Of a DNA stretch of 64,000 nt, positions 1-11,140 are shown in pieces. This stretch comes from Chelonoidis abingdonii. Lineage: Eukaryota > Chordata > Testudines > Testudinidae. The DNA is taken from the NCBI RefSeq assembly GCF_003597395.2, contig NC_133774.1, positions 35,808,759-35,872,758 of the forward strand. The letters are read 5' to 3'. Numbering within the stretch: position 1 is the stretch's first letter; every line of letters begins with the position of its first letter. A program made the translations under genes and the position numbers. The notes under the pieces were generated by a model that did no database searches, was not told the origin of the DNA, and was given only the letters and a program-made list of their open reading frames with translations.

Positions 1-115
1 GTAGCCGTGTTAGTCTGGATCTGTAAAAGCAGCAGAGAATCCTGTGGTACCTTATAGACTAACAGACGTTTTGGAGCATGAGCTTTCATGGGTGAATACC
101 CACTTCGTCAGTCCT
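1..115 (-). mobile_element. Penelope-like element terminal fragment
   Basis: Read on the minus strand, this stretch has the same plan as the end of the larger Penelope-like element at 50200-51240: a stem-forming segment, then GTTAGTCTATAAGGTACCAC, then a terminal stretch ending GACTAACACGGCTAC. The copy is cut by the window edge, so its outer boundary and any target duplication cannot be seen. It belongs to a different subfamily from the 50200 copy (loop ATTC rather than TTTA in the stem). The family assignment rests on shared modules with an element that carries a GIY-YIG-like remnant; a SINE-like origin is the alternative. Confidence 0.6.
73..111 (-). ncRNA. Hammerhead-ribozyme-like core in Penelope-like end
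   Basis: On the minus strand CTGACGA (111-105) is followed by A, a stem GTGGGT / ACCCAT closed by the loop ATTC, then GAAA (87-84), GC, and a short segment ending GCTCC. This is the order of a hammerhead core: CUGANGA, stem II, GAAA, short stem III. Hammerhead motifs are known in the terminal repeats of Penelope-like elements. One extra A sits between CTGACGA and the stem, and one stem pair is weakened (G to T), so self-cleavage of this copy is doubtful. Confidence 0.4.
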
Positions 116-740
116 TATTGCTGTGCTCTGGAAATGTAGCCCTTTTAATAATGTGTGAACATAGAGTTGCTAGGCATATCAGGTATGAAAAAGGCACATC
201 TGGCATAATGTAAGGAAAATTCAGTGCAAAGTTGCTTAATGTATATGGTTTTAATTATGTTCTTTCATCCGTTAGAGGGATTTCATTGCTTGGTAAGTGG
301 GTTTTTTTTACATAAAATATGAACTTCATAACAAATTGTATAAAAAATGTTAATGTAAATGTACTTTTATGTTCATACACACAAAGGGCCTGATGCTGTT
401 CCCAGTGAATACTTGTTGATCATAATTTGTAAGCTTAGCTAGGGGAGGTCTGGCTAATTGCTGGATGGGAGATCTCGAAGGAAAAAAGACTAAAAAGTTG
501 TGACTTTTTATCTTGGGGCCTTCCAGAAGTAGAAACAAGGGCTGTGCCCCATTGGTAAACTGGGAATCTTCCTTTCCCAACAGGATTGTTGTGATTTTTT
601 ACAGCCTAAATAAACAAAAAATAAAAACAAACAAAAATGGCCTTCTTTTCCTGAGAAACTCCATTTGTGTGTGTGGGGAGTGGGAGATGGATATTTTATT
701 AAATGAAACACAAAAAAATTAACTGATTGTCTTAGTCACA
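116..740. other. No recognised feature, AT-rich
   Basis: AT-rich sequence with short A and T runs. Open frames here are short, overlap on both strands and show no recognisable domain. Confidence 0.5.
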
Positions 741-1530
741 GGTGACCTGACCCTTTAAGAGAGACGAGGCCAATGCACCTTTGGCTGGTCATCTGACCCC
801 CCCAATTAGGCTTATAAGAAAACACCTGGACCCTAAAAGGAGGTGGAGCAAGTGAGAGTTGCCTGACAGGAGATCAGTCAGGAAAAAGGAAGAACTGCCT
901 GGGGCCAGGAGATTGCAGGAGGTCCCTGAGGAAAAGCTGAAGGCAGTTGCCAGCTCAACTCTTCAAACCAGACAGCCAGGCTGAAGACCAGAGAGCAGCA
1001 GCAGGAGTTACCTGTGACTTCTAATCCATAGGCCAAAGCCAAGGGCCAGAGAGGGCTAAAGGCAGCAAAGCAATGGGTTGGTTTACCTGCTGATGTCTCC
1101 ATGCTGGAGAGCTGGATCCAGGGGAGTGAGGGATGCTCCCCTGGTGAGGATGAGCTCCCAAGAGAGAGGCTGTTGGGGGTCCTGTTGGGAAGAGCGGGGT
1201 TGCACTCCAGCTGGAAGGGCTGGGATGGCTGTCCCGGCAGAGGGATATGTGAGGACCATTAAAAAGCCCAGGTGAGGTGGAAGATGCTGGAGTATGGTAT
1301 ATGGGGTGTTGAGGCACTAAGTGTCATGTGATTTTTAAGAACTACATGCACTGGGATAATAAATGGTGTAAATTTTTGGACTTCTGGTATGAACTGCTTG
1401 CACAATGTTTTTGTAATCATCTGACCCCAAGGAGGGGTATTATTGAGGCAGGAAAGTTTGCACAGTGTTACCAGGGGCTCTACAGGAGGGAAAATGAGGC
1501 AGGCACATTTGTTCTGCTGCCGTCTGCTGC
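741..1530 (+). repeat. Unclassified dispersed repeat, possibly LTR-derived
   Basis: This purine-rich, GC-richer block begins near GACCTGACCCTTTAAGAG and contains a GGGATAATAAATGG segment that could be a polyadenylation signal. Its composition differs sharply from both flanks. It looks like LTR-type sequence, but I see no clean TG...CA ends or target duplication, so the class is left open. It abuts the start of recognisable CR1 sequence. Confidence 0.3.
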
Positions 1531-4262
1531 CTGGTATTAAATGAGAATATTGATATAATAGACATTACAGAAACTTGGAGGAAAGATGATAATCAATGGG
1601 ACATGGTAATATTAAATACAAAATATATAGGAATGACTGAGTAGGTCGTGCTGGTGGGGGAGTGACAATCTATGTGAAAGAAAACAGAGTCAAATATCAT
1701 AAAAATCTTAAACGAATCAAATGGTACCATAGAATCTCTGTGGATAGACATTCCACACTTGAATAATAAGAGCCTAGCAGTAGGAATATACTACTGACCA
1801 CCTCACCAGGTGATGGTGACTGTGAAATGCTCAGGGCGATTAGAGAGGCCACAAACAATAGAAAATTCAATAATAATGGGGGATTTCAGCTATCTCCATA
1901 TTGACCTTGTACATGTCACCTCAGGACAGGATGCAGAGATAACACTTCTAGGCACCATTAATGACTGTTTCTTGGAACAGCTAGTCCTAGAACCTACAAG
2001 GGGAGAGGCAATTCTTTTTGATTTACTCCTAGGTGGAGCACAGGATCTTGTCCAAGAGGTAAATATAGTTGAACCACTCAGTAAAAAAGACCATAATGTA
2101 ATTAAATTTAACATTCTTTTAGGGAGGAAAATACTAAAGAAATCCACCACAGTAACATTTAACTTCAGAAAGACAAACTATACAAAAATGAGGAAGCTAG
2201 TTAAGTGGAAATTAAAAGGAACAATCACAGGAGTTAAATGCCTACAAGCTGCAAGGAAGCTATTTAAAAACACTATAATAGAGGCTCTAACTAAATGTAT
2301 ACCCCAAATTTAAAAAAATAACAGTAATAGGACCAAATGCCACCATGCCTAAAGCGCAGAATAAAAGCTGCAGTCAGATTCAAAAAGGCATTCTTTAAAA
2401 ATTGAAAATCAAATCTTACTGAGGAAAATAGAAGGGAGCATGAACCCTGGCATATGAAGTGTAAAAGTATAATGAGGCAGGCCAAAAAATAATTTGAAGA
2501 GCAACTAGCAAAAGACACAAAAATTAACAGCAAAAATTTTTATAAGTACATCAGAAGCAGGAACACAGACAAACAATCAATGCCACCACTACTCAATCAA
2601 AGTGCTAAAGGAGCACTCAAGGAAGACAAGGTAATTGCTGAGAAGCTAAATGAATTGTTTGCACTGGTCTTTACTGCAGAGTGTGTGGGAGAATGCCACA
2701 CCTGAGCCATTCTTTTTAGGTGACAAATCTGAGGAACTGTCCCAGATTGAGGTGTCAGTAGAGGAGGGTTTGTAACAAATTGATAAATTAAACAGCAATA
2801 AGTCGCCAGAACTTCTGAGTTCTGAACTAACTCAAGTATGAAATTGCAGAACTACTATCTGTGGAATGTAACCTATTGTTTAAAGGAGACTCTGTACCAC
2901 AGATAATTTTTAAAAAGCTCTAGTGATAATCCTGACAATTAGAAGCCTAACTTCAGTACCAGACAAATTGGTTGCAACTATAATAAAGAACAGAATTATC
3001 AGACACATAAATGAACATGATATATCTTAGGGAAGGGGAAATCATGCCTCACCAATCTATTAGAATTCTCTGAGGGTGTCAACAAGCATGTGGACAAGGG
3101 TGATCAGACTTTCAGAAAGTTTTTGACAAGGTCCCTCACCAAAGGCTCTTAAGCAAAATAAGCAGTCATGGGATAAGAGTGAAGGTCTTCTCTTGAATCA
3201 ATAACTGGTTAAAAATTAGGAAACAAAAGGTAAAAATAAATGGTGAATTCTCAGAATTTTCTTCTTAGTGTTTGTGCAACATGTCTCAGGTGGCATGTCA
3301 CCAGGATTAATCACTGAATTTGGTCTGCTGGTCAGATCATAAGCTTCCCCGGCCCGGCTAGGTACTAACTGGGAGTGTGATATGAACACTGATTCATGCC
3401 CACCAGTTGTCACAATGGAGACAGGTAAATAGTATGCTTCCCCAAGGATCTGTACTGGTACCTGTGCAGTTCAACATGTTCATAAATGATCTGGAAAAAG
3501 GAGTGAATAGTGAGGTGGCAATGGTTGCAGATGATACTAAATTACTCAAGAATGTTAAGTTCAAAGCTAACTACAAAGAGTTACAAAGGGACCTCATAAA
3601 ACAGGGTGACTGGACAAGAAGATGGCAGATAAAATTCAGTATTGATACATGCAAAGTAATGCACATTGGCAAACTTAATCCCAACTATATGTACACAATG
3701 ATGGGGTCTAAATTAACTGTTACCAGTCAAGAAAGACCTTGCATTCATCATGGATAATTCTCTGAAAACATATTTCAGTATGAGTAGCAGTCAAAAAAGC
3801 TAATAGAATGTTAGGAACCATTAGGAAAGGGGTAGATAAGACAAAATATCATACTACCACTCTGTACATCCATGGTATGCCCACACCTTGAATACTGTGT
3901 GCAGTTCTGGGCAACTATCACCAGAAAGATACATTAGAATTGGAAAAAGTACAGAAAATGACAACAAAAATGATCAGGGATGTGCAACAGCTTCCATATG
4001 AGGAGCAATTAAAAAGACTGGAACTGTTCATCTTAGAAAAAAAATGACTAATGGGGGATATGATAGAGGCCTATAAAATCATGAATGGTGTGGAGAAAAT
4101 GAATAGGAAAGTGTTATTGGGTCCTTCACATAACACAAGAACCAGGGGTCACCCAATGAAATTAATAGGCAGTACATTTAACTTAAGGAATTACTTCTTC
4201 ACCCATCACAGAGTCAGCCTGTGGAATTTGTTGCCAGGGGATGTTGTGAAGCCAAAATTATA
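1530..4262 (+). pseudogene. CR1 ORF2 relic (endonuclease and reverse transcriptase)
   Basis: Translation in shifting frames recovers the order expected of CR1 ORF2. An endonuclease starts near ITETW (about 1570). GDFSYLHID (about 1880) corresponds to the family's GDFN motif, and KKDHNVIKF (about 2085) corresponds to its SDH motif. Reverse transcriptase follows, with PQGSVLVPVQFNMFINDL (about 3430-3490), then VADDTKL (about 3525), the catalytic Y/F-A-D-D block with Val in the first position. The C-terminal region at 4051-4262 keeps RTRGHPMKL and SLWNLLP. The longest open pieces are 1810-2313, 3407-3757 and 4051-4263. It is clearly non-functional. Confidence 0.8.
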
Positions 4263-4534
4263 ACTCAGTTCAAAAAATAATTAGATAATTGAGGATAGGT
4301 CCATTAATGGCTATTAGCCAAGGTGGTCAGGGATGCAACCCCATGCTCTGAGTGTCCCTAACCCTCTAACTGCCAGAAGCTGGGACTGGACTATAGGAGA
4401 TGGATCACTCAATAATTGCCCTATTCTGTTCTTTCCCTCTAAAGCATCTGGCACTCGTGGCTGTTGGAAGACAGGCTACTGGGCTAGATGGACCATTGGT
4501 CTGACCTGGTATGGACATTCTTAGGTTATGTTGT
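1530..4534 (+). mobile_element. CR1 LINE, long but degenerate copy
   Basis: This is a CR1 non-LTR retrotransposon about 3 kb long, so 5' truncated relative to a full-length element of roughly 4.5 kb. It runs from the endonuclease domain through reverse transcriptase to the typical CR1 3' end, where CTGGGCTAGATGGACCATTG and GGTCTGACCTGGTATGG are followed by ATTCTTAGG. Numerous stops and frameshifts break the coding sequence. It is the only long CR1 in the window; the others (37851, 45410, 60830) are short 3' ends on the minus strand. Confidence 0.85.
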
Positions 4535-6138
4535 TGTCAGTCATCTGGATTTAGGAACGGAAAGGTTCCACAGTTTGAATCATTTTACAATCTTTTTGTT
4601 CTTATGTTGTTCCTGTGTTCTTTGTTCGTTAGATTAACAGCTGCAATTTATCATGCCCCTTTGACCATTTCACCTGCCCTCTGCCCACTGAATCATCTCT
4701 CAGGGGCTTATGCTAACATTCCAAACCTCTTTTGGTTTCAAAGAGATGGCATTTTTAAAATCAAGCTTCCAGAGTAATGCTATAGTATTTAGCCACAGCA
4801 GGCCCGGGTAAAGACAGAATGCTGGCTTTAATTTGATTTCCTGGCTTCTTTTCAATCTGACAGTTTATTTATTGCTGGGGTTTGGGAGTTGTTATACTGA
4901 TAAAACAGTATTTTACATTGAACTCAGGTGTTCTGATATACACTGCTACACACAATGTAGTTTAATGCATCTTTCCACAAAGATTTTCACCAGGTTGTAG
5001 AACAATGTTATAAGGTCCATTCCCCAAAAATGTGATCTATTATACATTAGCATTCATACCACAAGCAAGGAGTCAGGTCCAGACACACTTTGGCCTGTTT
5101 TAGGATTTTCAAATATGACCCAGATTTGCCATGAACAAAGAACAAACAAGCAGAACATCTTATTGAAGGGCCTGTTACACATACCATACTACAGGGAAGT
5201 ACACTTGCATGCACATATATATGCCATGCCCCTATCTCCAAACAATTGATCTCTTTACGCTCCACACAAATGGAAAAAATTGAGAATTGTACACGTAACA
5301 ATATGAAAACTGAAGTGATTTAAAAATAAGTGGAGGCTTCAGTACTTGCATGCCAAGTTTAAGCTGAAAGCAATGGGTAAGCACCCAAGTTACAGCTGCG
5401 CAGAGCTTGCTGGTTTTGGTTCACAGGGTTATTGGCAAACATTATGGACACTTTTGGTTCACTTAGTTTCCCAGGACTTTTCACTTCAGACCTGTTTGGA
5501 CCCAAACACAACAGAAGTGAGCGTCAATGTAAAATTGGCCCATTTTGTTTAGGTTCTATGCACTGCATGTGGAGTCTCAAGGGTCAACTTGCCATTTGAC
5601 CAGCCTTCAAGCTTTTGGGGCTTTGTAAAAGGAAAATAAGTAACTGAAACCCATCAAACTTAGGTTCTGATTCTGGAACGCACTGAGCACCTTCCCTTCC
5701 AAATGAAGTCACTGGGAATCATAGGTGGTCAGCACCTCACAGGATCATGTCTGGAGACAGCTAAGTGTTTTACTTGGAGTTTCAGGGCCCAACAACTGTT
5801 TCCATGGAAGGGATCTGCTTTATTTCCATATTTGAACCTAATCAGCTGAATTTCACATAGTTTTAGCTTTAGTTGTAAAAGGTTCATGTAGGTCTATTAT
5901 AACAGAAATGCGGGAGGATCTTCAGTCATTGTGGTGTCCCCCATAGGCTGTTCTATTTAGCTAATTAGAAGTCATAGCAAACAGGAGATTGAGACTTAAC
6001 TGACAGTGCTCATGTGAAAACACATCCTTTGCTTGTTCTCAGTTGTTTTTAAAGGCTATTTGTTTGAAGAGATTAATTACTTGCAGATTTGGGACTCTAA
6101 CCTGTGAGGTGCTAAGCACTCTGGTCTGACCAGTGAAG
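4535..6138. other. No recognised feature
   Basis: Unique-looking AT-rich sequence. I see no exon with splice sites, no clear repeat boundary and no RNA gene. Open frames at 5047-5301 and 5346-5552 lack any recognisable motif and are probably chance. Confidence 0.4.
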
Positions 6139-6217
6139 CACTGTACTCGTGTGCTTAACTTTAAGCCTATGAGAAATCTTATTGACTTCAAGGACTACTC
6201 ATGTGCTTAAAGTTAAG
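6139..6217. repeat. Fold-back repeat (short palindrome)
   Basis: GTGCTTAACTTTAAG is mirrored downstream by its inverse, CTTAAAGTTAAG, around a centre that includes TATTGACTTCAAGG. It belongs to the group of short imperfect hairpins scattered through this window. Confidence 0.5.
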
Positions 6218-6219
6218 TA

Positions 6220-6407
6220 CACCTCGACCCTGATATAACACGATCCTATATAACACGAATTTGGATATAACACGGTAAAGCAGCGCTCCAGCGGGGCAGG
6301 GCTGCATGCTCCGGTGGATCAAACCAAGTTCGATATAACGTGGTTTCACCTATAACGCAGTAAGATTTTTTGGCTCCCGAGGACAGCGTTATATCGGGGT
6401 AGAAGTA
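6220..6407. mobile_element. MITE with TA target duplication
   Basis: A 188-bp element flanked by TA (6218-6219 and 6408-6409). Its terminal inverted repeats are CACCTCGACCCTGATATAAC and, from the other end, TACTTCTACCCCGATATAAC. Internally the GATATAAC motif recurs four more times, and a GC-rich centre GCGCTCCAGCGGGGC is present. The TA target and small size fit a non-autonomous Tc1/mariner/pogo-type element. No coding sequence is present. Confidence 0.75.
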
Positions 6408-6409
6408 TA

Positions 6410-8515
6410 CATGCTTATGTGCTTCACTAGATCAGGCTAGGGTGCTCAGCAACTATAGGAGCGAGTCTCTCATTTAGGTCTCTCATAAATAGAATATCAT
6501 TTACACTGCAAAAACTCACTAGTGTTGCTCCTACAAATATTTATTCTTGCTTCTGAGTTCTGTTTTTCTGCAGCATTTTGCAGACGTTGGTGCCAATGTC
6601 ATTTTACAATAATTTTGGCTCAGAGTATGACGTGTTAAACTTTTCCTCTCCTCACAAAGCAAACAAATAAAAAGAGAAACAAAAAACCCTTTATCTGTTG
6701 ATTATTATTATTTTGTCAAAAGTAAATAGTAACCAATTGTAACCACAAATCACTCATGAATGTCACCAGCGTAACATTCTGGGAAAGTGAAGAACTATAC
6801 GGATGCCACTACATGGGTTTAAGTCTTAAAACATTTAATGTATATAGTTAGAAGTTAACTAAGTACTTGATTTTATTGACAGAACTTGATTTTAATGTGG
6901 AAAATTGCTAATTAACCTAAACTAATCTAAAACATATGGGAGAAATGTTTTATGAGTTAGTCTTTGGATTCCAGGTAGTGGAGCGAATCCAGCATGCCAT
7001 CTTCAGAAGAACATACTACCAAGTCCAAACTTTCAATGGGCCCATGCTGCTTGGATGCCGTGTTTAAGAGAAAATAGCCTCTTGGCTGTTCAAAGTGGGG
7101 AGCCAGGCTACATTGGTTGTAGCTTACTCATACAGTCCCTGTTGGGTTATCTGACTTTGCTTTCATGCTGGACTCCTGCGGTTTCATCCAATAAAAGCCA
7201 ATAAATGAAAATTGTTAGTCCCAGCAGGAGGATTTGAAGTACACTCTGGCTGGGGGACACATCATCATTCTTAACATAGATGCATACGACAGACGCAGAC
7301 AAGTTTGTCTTCATAGAGAACTATAACAACCAGTACTTAAAACAACAAGATAACAAAAATCATTATTAGAGTTCAAACATCTGTGCCTTGAACACTTGGT
7401 AAGAAAGAGCCGAGTTAATCCTATGTTCCACCTTTAGCTCCCCTACAAAACTGTGCCAACTGAGGATCAGACAGATTGCTTGCACTCTTATATCCAGCAG
7501 ATTTCTCTCTATCTCCCAACATGCCTCTTAAATGGGACAGCAAGGCGAGGGAGAGCAGGTGGCATAAAGCTAGGTCTGTACCACTCTAAACCCCTTGCAT
7601 CTGTAGGGATGTGTGGCTACCTCTTTAAGGCAGGTGTTTGCTTGCCTGATGCTGTGTCATCAGCAATCTGAGGATGTAGCTTAGGGTTCCTGCACTGTTG
7701 CTGTTCCTCCTCCTATAGCTGAGCCTAGAGCGGTGGCCTGGGTATATACAGTATGGACACCAAGGTAAGAATATATTTTCCTAGCAGGAGGTGGGATTTT
7801 GCATTTGGCTTTTTTCATCTATTTACGTGGCTCCTTGTATTACAGTCACCACTGAGAGTCCAGTCCTGCAAGCTGCTGAGCACCTACTGGTAGGTGTTCA
7901 GTTGCACCCTCCAACCTCCACTGACTTTACAGGGAACTGGTGGTGCTGGGCACTTTGGAAGTCCTCAGCACCTTGTAGTTTCAGACCTGAGAGTTCCACC
8001 AGGCAAGTATCCAATTGCCTTTATTGATGCCTTGGGATTGGCACACTCTAAAATGTGCTAAGCACCTCACAAAACAAACCAAGGGAGAGAGCCTGATTCG
8101 TCTCTCACTTATACCGGTGTAAAGGTGGAGTAATTTCTCTGAAATAAATGGCATTAATCTGGAGTAAAACTGGTAAATGGAATGAAAAATCATGTCGGTA
8201 ATGCTTGAACTAAAGAGTGTACCTTCTAAATGGGACATGACACAAACTGAGGATCATAACTAGAGGGGGGAGCACAGAAAAGGAGGAGGAAACAGGAGGA
8301 ACATGGGTAACAGTGATACTCAGGCATATACACATATTCAGGATTACTTTATTCCCCTCCCCCTTTTTTTTGTTTTGTTTTGTTTAACCAGAGTTATATT
8401 AGAGAGGGAAAAGTAATTTCCCCACACTCAGCCCATGCCATTCACAGCAGATAGTGTAGATCTTCATAATATGATTGCCCTCTTCTTTCTTGCCTGCTTT
8501 GATCAGCAGTGAAAC
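6410..8515. other. Mostly unassigned sequence with one fold-back remnant
   Basis: No gene is visible. Around 8091-8185 an imperfect palindrome (GCCTGATTCGTCTC, TATACCGGTGTAAA, CTGGAGTAAAACTGG) resembles the fold-back repeats elsewhere in the window. A T-rich tract is at 8362-8385. Confidence 0.4.
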
Positions 8516-8523
8516 AGTCAATG

Positions 8524-8944
8524 CAGTGGTGGCTTATAGCATGGGCCAACAGGGCCTGTGCCCAGGGGCCCCTGCCAATTTTGGGCCCCCAGAAAAATCT
8601 CCCCCTGCTGCAGCCCCAGGGCTGGAGAAGCTCTTGCTCCATGCTGCAGAGGGGACACAGAGCTTCTTCAGTCTCAGGGCCATAGCAGGGGGCAGGAGGA
8701 GATGGAACATAGTGAGCAGGACCGTGGGAGAAGGGGTGGAATGGGGCAGGGCCATGTATGGAATGAGGGTAGGGCCACAGAGGGAAGAGGCAGAACGGAG
8801 GCAGAGCCATGGGAAAAGGGGCAGAACCAGGGTAGAGCTGCAGGCAGAAGAGGTGAGGCAGGGCCTTGATGCTGGCACCAGCTCCCCCTCCCGCTCACAC
8901 ACTTGCTCCAGCTTAGGGCCCCAGGAGACCTTAATCCGCCACTG
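8524..8944. mobile_element. hAT MITE, GC-rich type A
   Basis: The 421-bp element starts CAGTGGTGGCTTA and ends TAATCCGCCACTG. The flanks AGTCAATG (8516-8523) and CGTTAATG (8945-8952) match at 6 of 8 positions, as expected of an 8-bp hAT target duplication. The interior is GC-rich with GGGCCC runs. Several overlapping long open frames on both strands are a by-product of base composition. It is related to the element at 53516-53887, which lies in the opposite orientation. Confidence 0.8.
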
Positions 8945-9264
8945 CGTTAATGTTGATATTTAAATTATGATAACTAGATTTAGGAGTTAACACCCCACTT
9001 TCATCAACATGGGGAAGTTTACACTTCACCGATTCCTTGTTTCCAGCTGTCTGTAGTCTCAGCCAGACATTGTTGTATTGATTTGTGTCTAATTCACATT
9101 TGGAAAATTATTTTCACATCTGTAAAGACTGGAGTCCTTTTGTTTAAATGAAAACGTCTGTTCTGGCATTTCACATCAGACAAAAGATGGCAGATTTAAG
9201 AAATAATTGCGAGTTTCCAAGTCCTCACAAGCCTGCCTAATTTGACCCCTGTGTTTAAATGTAT

Positions 9265-9288
9265 ACACACACACACACACACACACAC
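9265..9288. repeat. (AC)n microsatellite
   Basis: Uninterrupted AC dinucleotide tract of 12 units. Confidence 0.95.
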
Positions 9289-9495
9289 CTTTCACAAGCT
9301 TGGATACCAGAAGTGAGTTTTCAGGAGAGTTTTGGACACAATGAGAGAGCAAGTTTAAGGCATACGCTTAGGGAGGACTATACCTGCTACTCCGTGAGTG
9401 TGAAGTCACGAGTGGAAAAAGGGAACAAAGGGACACCCAGGTAGGCGCACTTTGTGGAATGAAGATGTCAGGTAAGTACAAAGGTCAGAGAAAGG

Positions 9496-9737
9496 CAGGG
9501 GTGGCTCCAGGCCCCAGCACGCCAAGCGCGTGCTTGGGGCGCCATGCCGTGGGGGGGCGCTCTGCCAGTCGTCAGGAGGGTGGCAGGCAGGCAGCCTTCG
9601 GCAGCATGCCTGCGGAGAGTCCGCTGGTCCCACGGCTTCGGTGGACCTCCGGGAGGTCCACGGAGCCGCGGGACCAGAAGACACTCCGCAGGCATGCCGC
9701 CATGCTTGGGGCAGCAAAATGTCTAGAGCCGCCCCTG
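9496..9737. mobile_element. hAT MITE, type B
   Basis: The 242-bp element begins CAGGGGTGGCTC and ends GAGCCGCCCCTG, a near-perfect terminal inverted repeat. Flanks GAGAAAGG (9488-9495) and GAGAGAGG (9738-9745) match at 7 of 8. The interior carries GGTGGACCTCCGGGAGGTCC, itself palindromic. It is the same family as 55959-56242. Overlapping open frames on both strands are not genes. Confidence 0.85.
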
Positions 9738-9745
9738 GAGAGAGG

Positions 9746-10930
9746 GTTGAGAAAGGTAGGTCCAGAAAGGCAGAGTTGCACCTTGATAAACAAGACAGGG
9801 GCAGGAATTAATTGGTTGCTGGGATGAGCTGGTCTAACCCCCTGCCCTCCTAAATCTTGTGGAGACGTGAATGTGAATTCTATGACTCAGACTCCTCTTG
9901 AAGAGAATAACTCTAAAAATATTCCACAGCCCTAACACCTATATTTCTAATGCCAAATCTTGTGAGACAGAAGGAAGGTTCTTTTTAGAAAATTATATAT
10001 TGTCTTAATAAACTCAACAGTAAGTAAAGGTTGTGAACATGAGTGGATTTACTGTTAGCTTTACACTGGGTGATTTTGTTTTTAAAAAGGGGTTTTTTAA
10101 TGTACTTTATTATTAATAGACTATTATTCAAATAGAATCTTAAACTGAGTAACTCATTTCAATCATGAAGACAGATCTGAGTGACTGATGAAAACATTTC
10201 AAAGCCCTACAGTATGTAAGTCAGAAAGAAAAATGTTTACCTTTCATGAACGCATGATGATGGAGAAAGATGAGGAGACCTTTTCAGCTACTCCTTGGAA
10301 ACCTAGCACCAAAACCTTCTTGAGGGCCTAGTTTTGCAGTCCTTACTCGGACAAACATCCCACTGGCTTCCATGGAAATTTAATTGGCCAAGCATTTTAT
10401 AGGCCCACTTTGCCTTGAGAAGAATAATCCTGAATATATAAATATGTAGGCCTAAATTTTCAAGACTGAATGACTAATTTTGGTGCCATTTTGAGGTGCC
10501 TACCCTGAGGAGTCTTATTTTTAGGAGTCTGATTATTAGAATGCTGAACCCTTGTCCTTGGAAAATTAGGCCCCTTTAAGGACTCTCAAGTTGGATACCC
10601 AAAGTGACTTTTGAAAATTTGGACTGTGATATTTAACGAAGGTAAACAACTGAAACATACCAGTGGAATGGCTGTAGGAAAGAGTGAGCACGACAATTAA
10701 AACCAGGTCACGAATGAATGACAACGCCAGGATCGTGTCTGAGTTCACATTACTGGATCGAGACTTCTAGTCTATGCCTCTGTCAATGAGGAATTGTTCC
10801 CTGAATCCTATTCTGCAATGCTTTGTTCAATCATATTAAATTACCAAAAGGATGGTGCCTCAACCTCCTCCCTGTGGCAAAGTATGCGTGTCTGAGTTTC
10901 TTTCATTAACAAATAATTCATTATAATTAA
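9746..10930. other. No gene; fold-back remnant near 10450-10575
   Basis: AT-rich sequence. Around 10450-10575, AGGCCTAAATTTTCAAG is mirrored by TTGGAAAATTAGGCCCC, suggesting an old palindromic repeat. Nothing else is recognised. Confidence 0.4.
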
Positions 10931-11140
10931 GGGAGGCAGTGTTGCTTAGTAGATAGAGTATTGGACCATGATTTATGAGTCCTGATTTGATTCCCTGCTT
11001 ACCACTGGCCTGCTTAGTGACTTTGAACTAGTCATGGCACCTCCCTGTGCCTCAGTTTTCCCCCATTTAAATTGGGAATAATGTAATATGCCTTGAGATC
11101 TATGGATGAAAGCAGTATATAAGAGCTAGGTGTTGTAATC
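10931..11140 (+). repeat. MIR-type SINE
   Basis: The order matches MIR SINEs: a tRNA-like head (GTTGCTTAGTAGATAGAGTA), a core with CTTAGTGACTTTGAACTAGT, then CTGTGCCTCAGTTTTCCCCC, and a tail with ATGAAAGCAGTATATAAGAG. Divergence is high, as expected for an ancient family. Confidence 0.8.

Noticed and set aside
8442..8902. Overlapping long open frames of over 100 codons on both strands
   Set aside because: All lie inside a GC-rich hAT MITE, overlap in several frames and show no domain. They are a composition effect.
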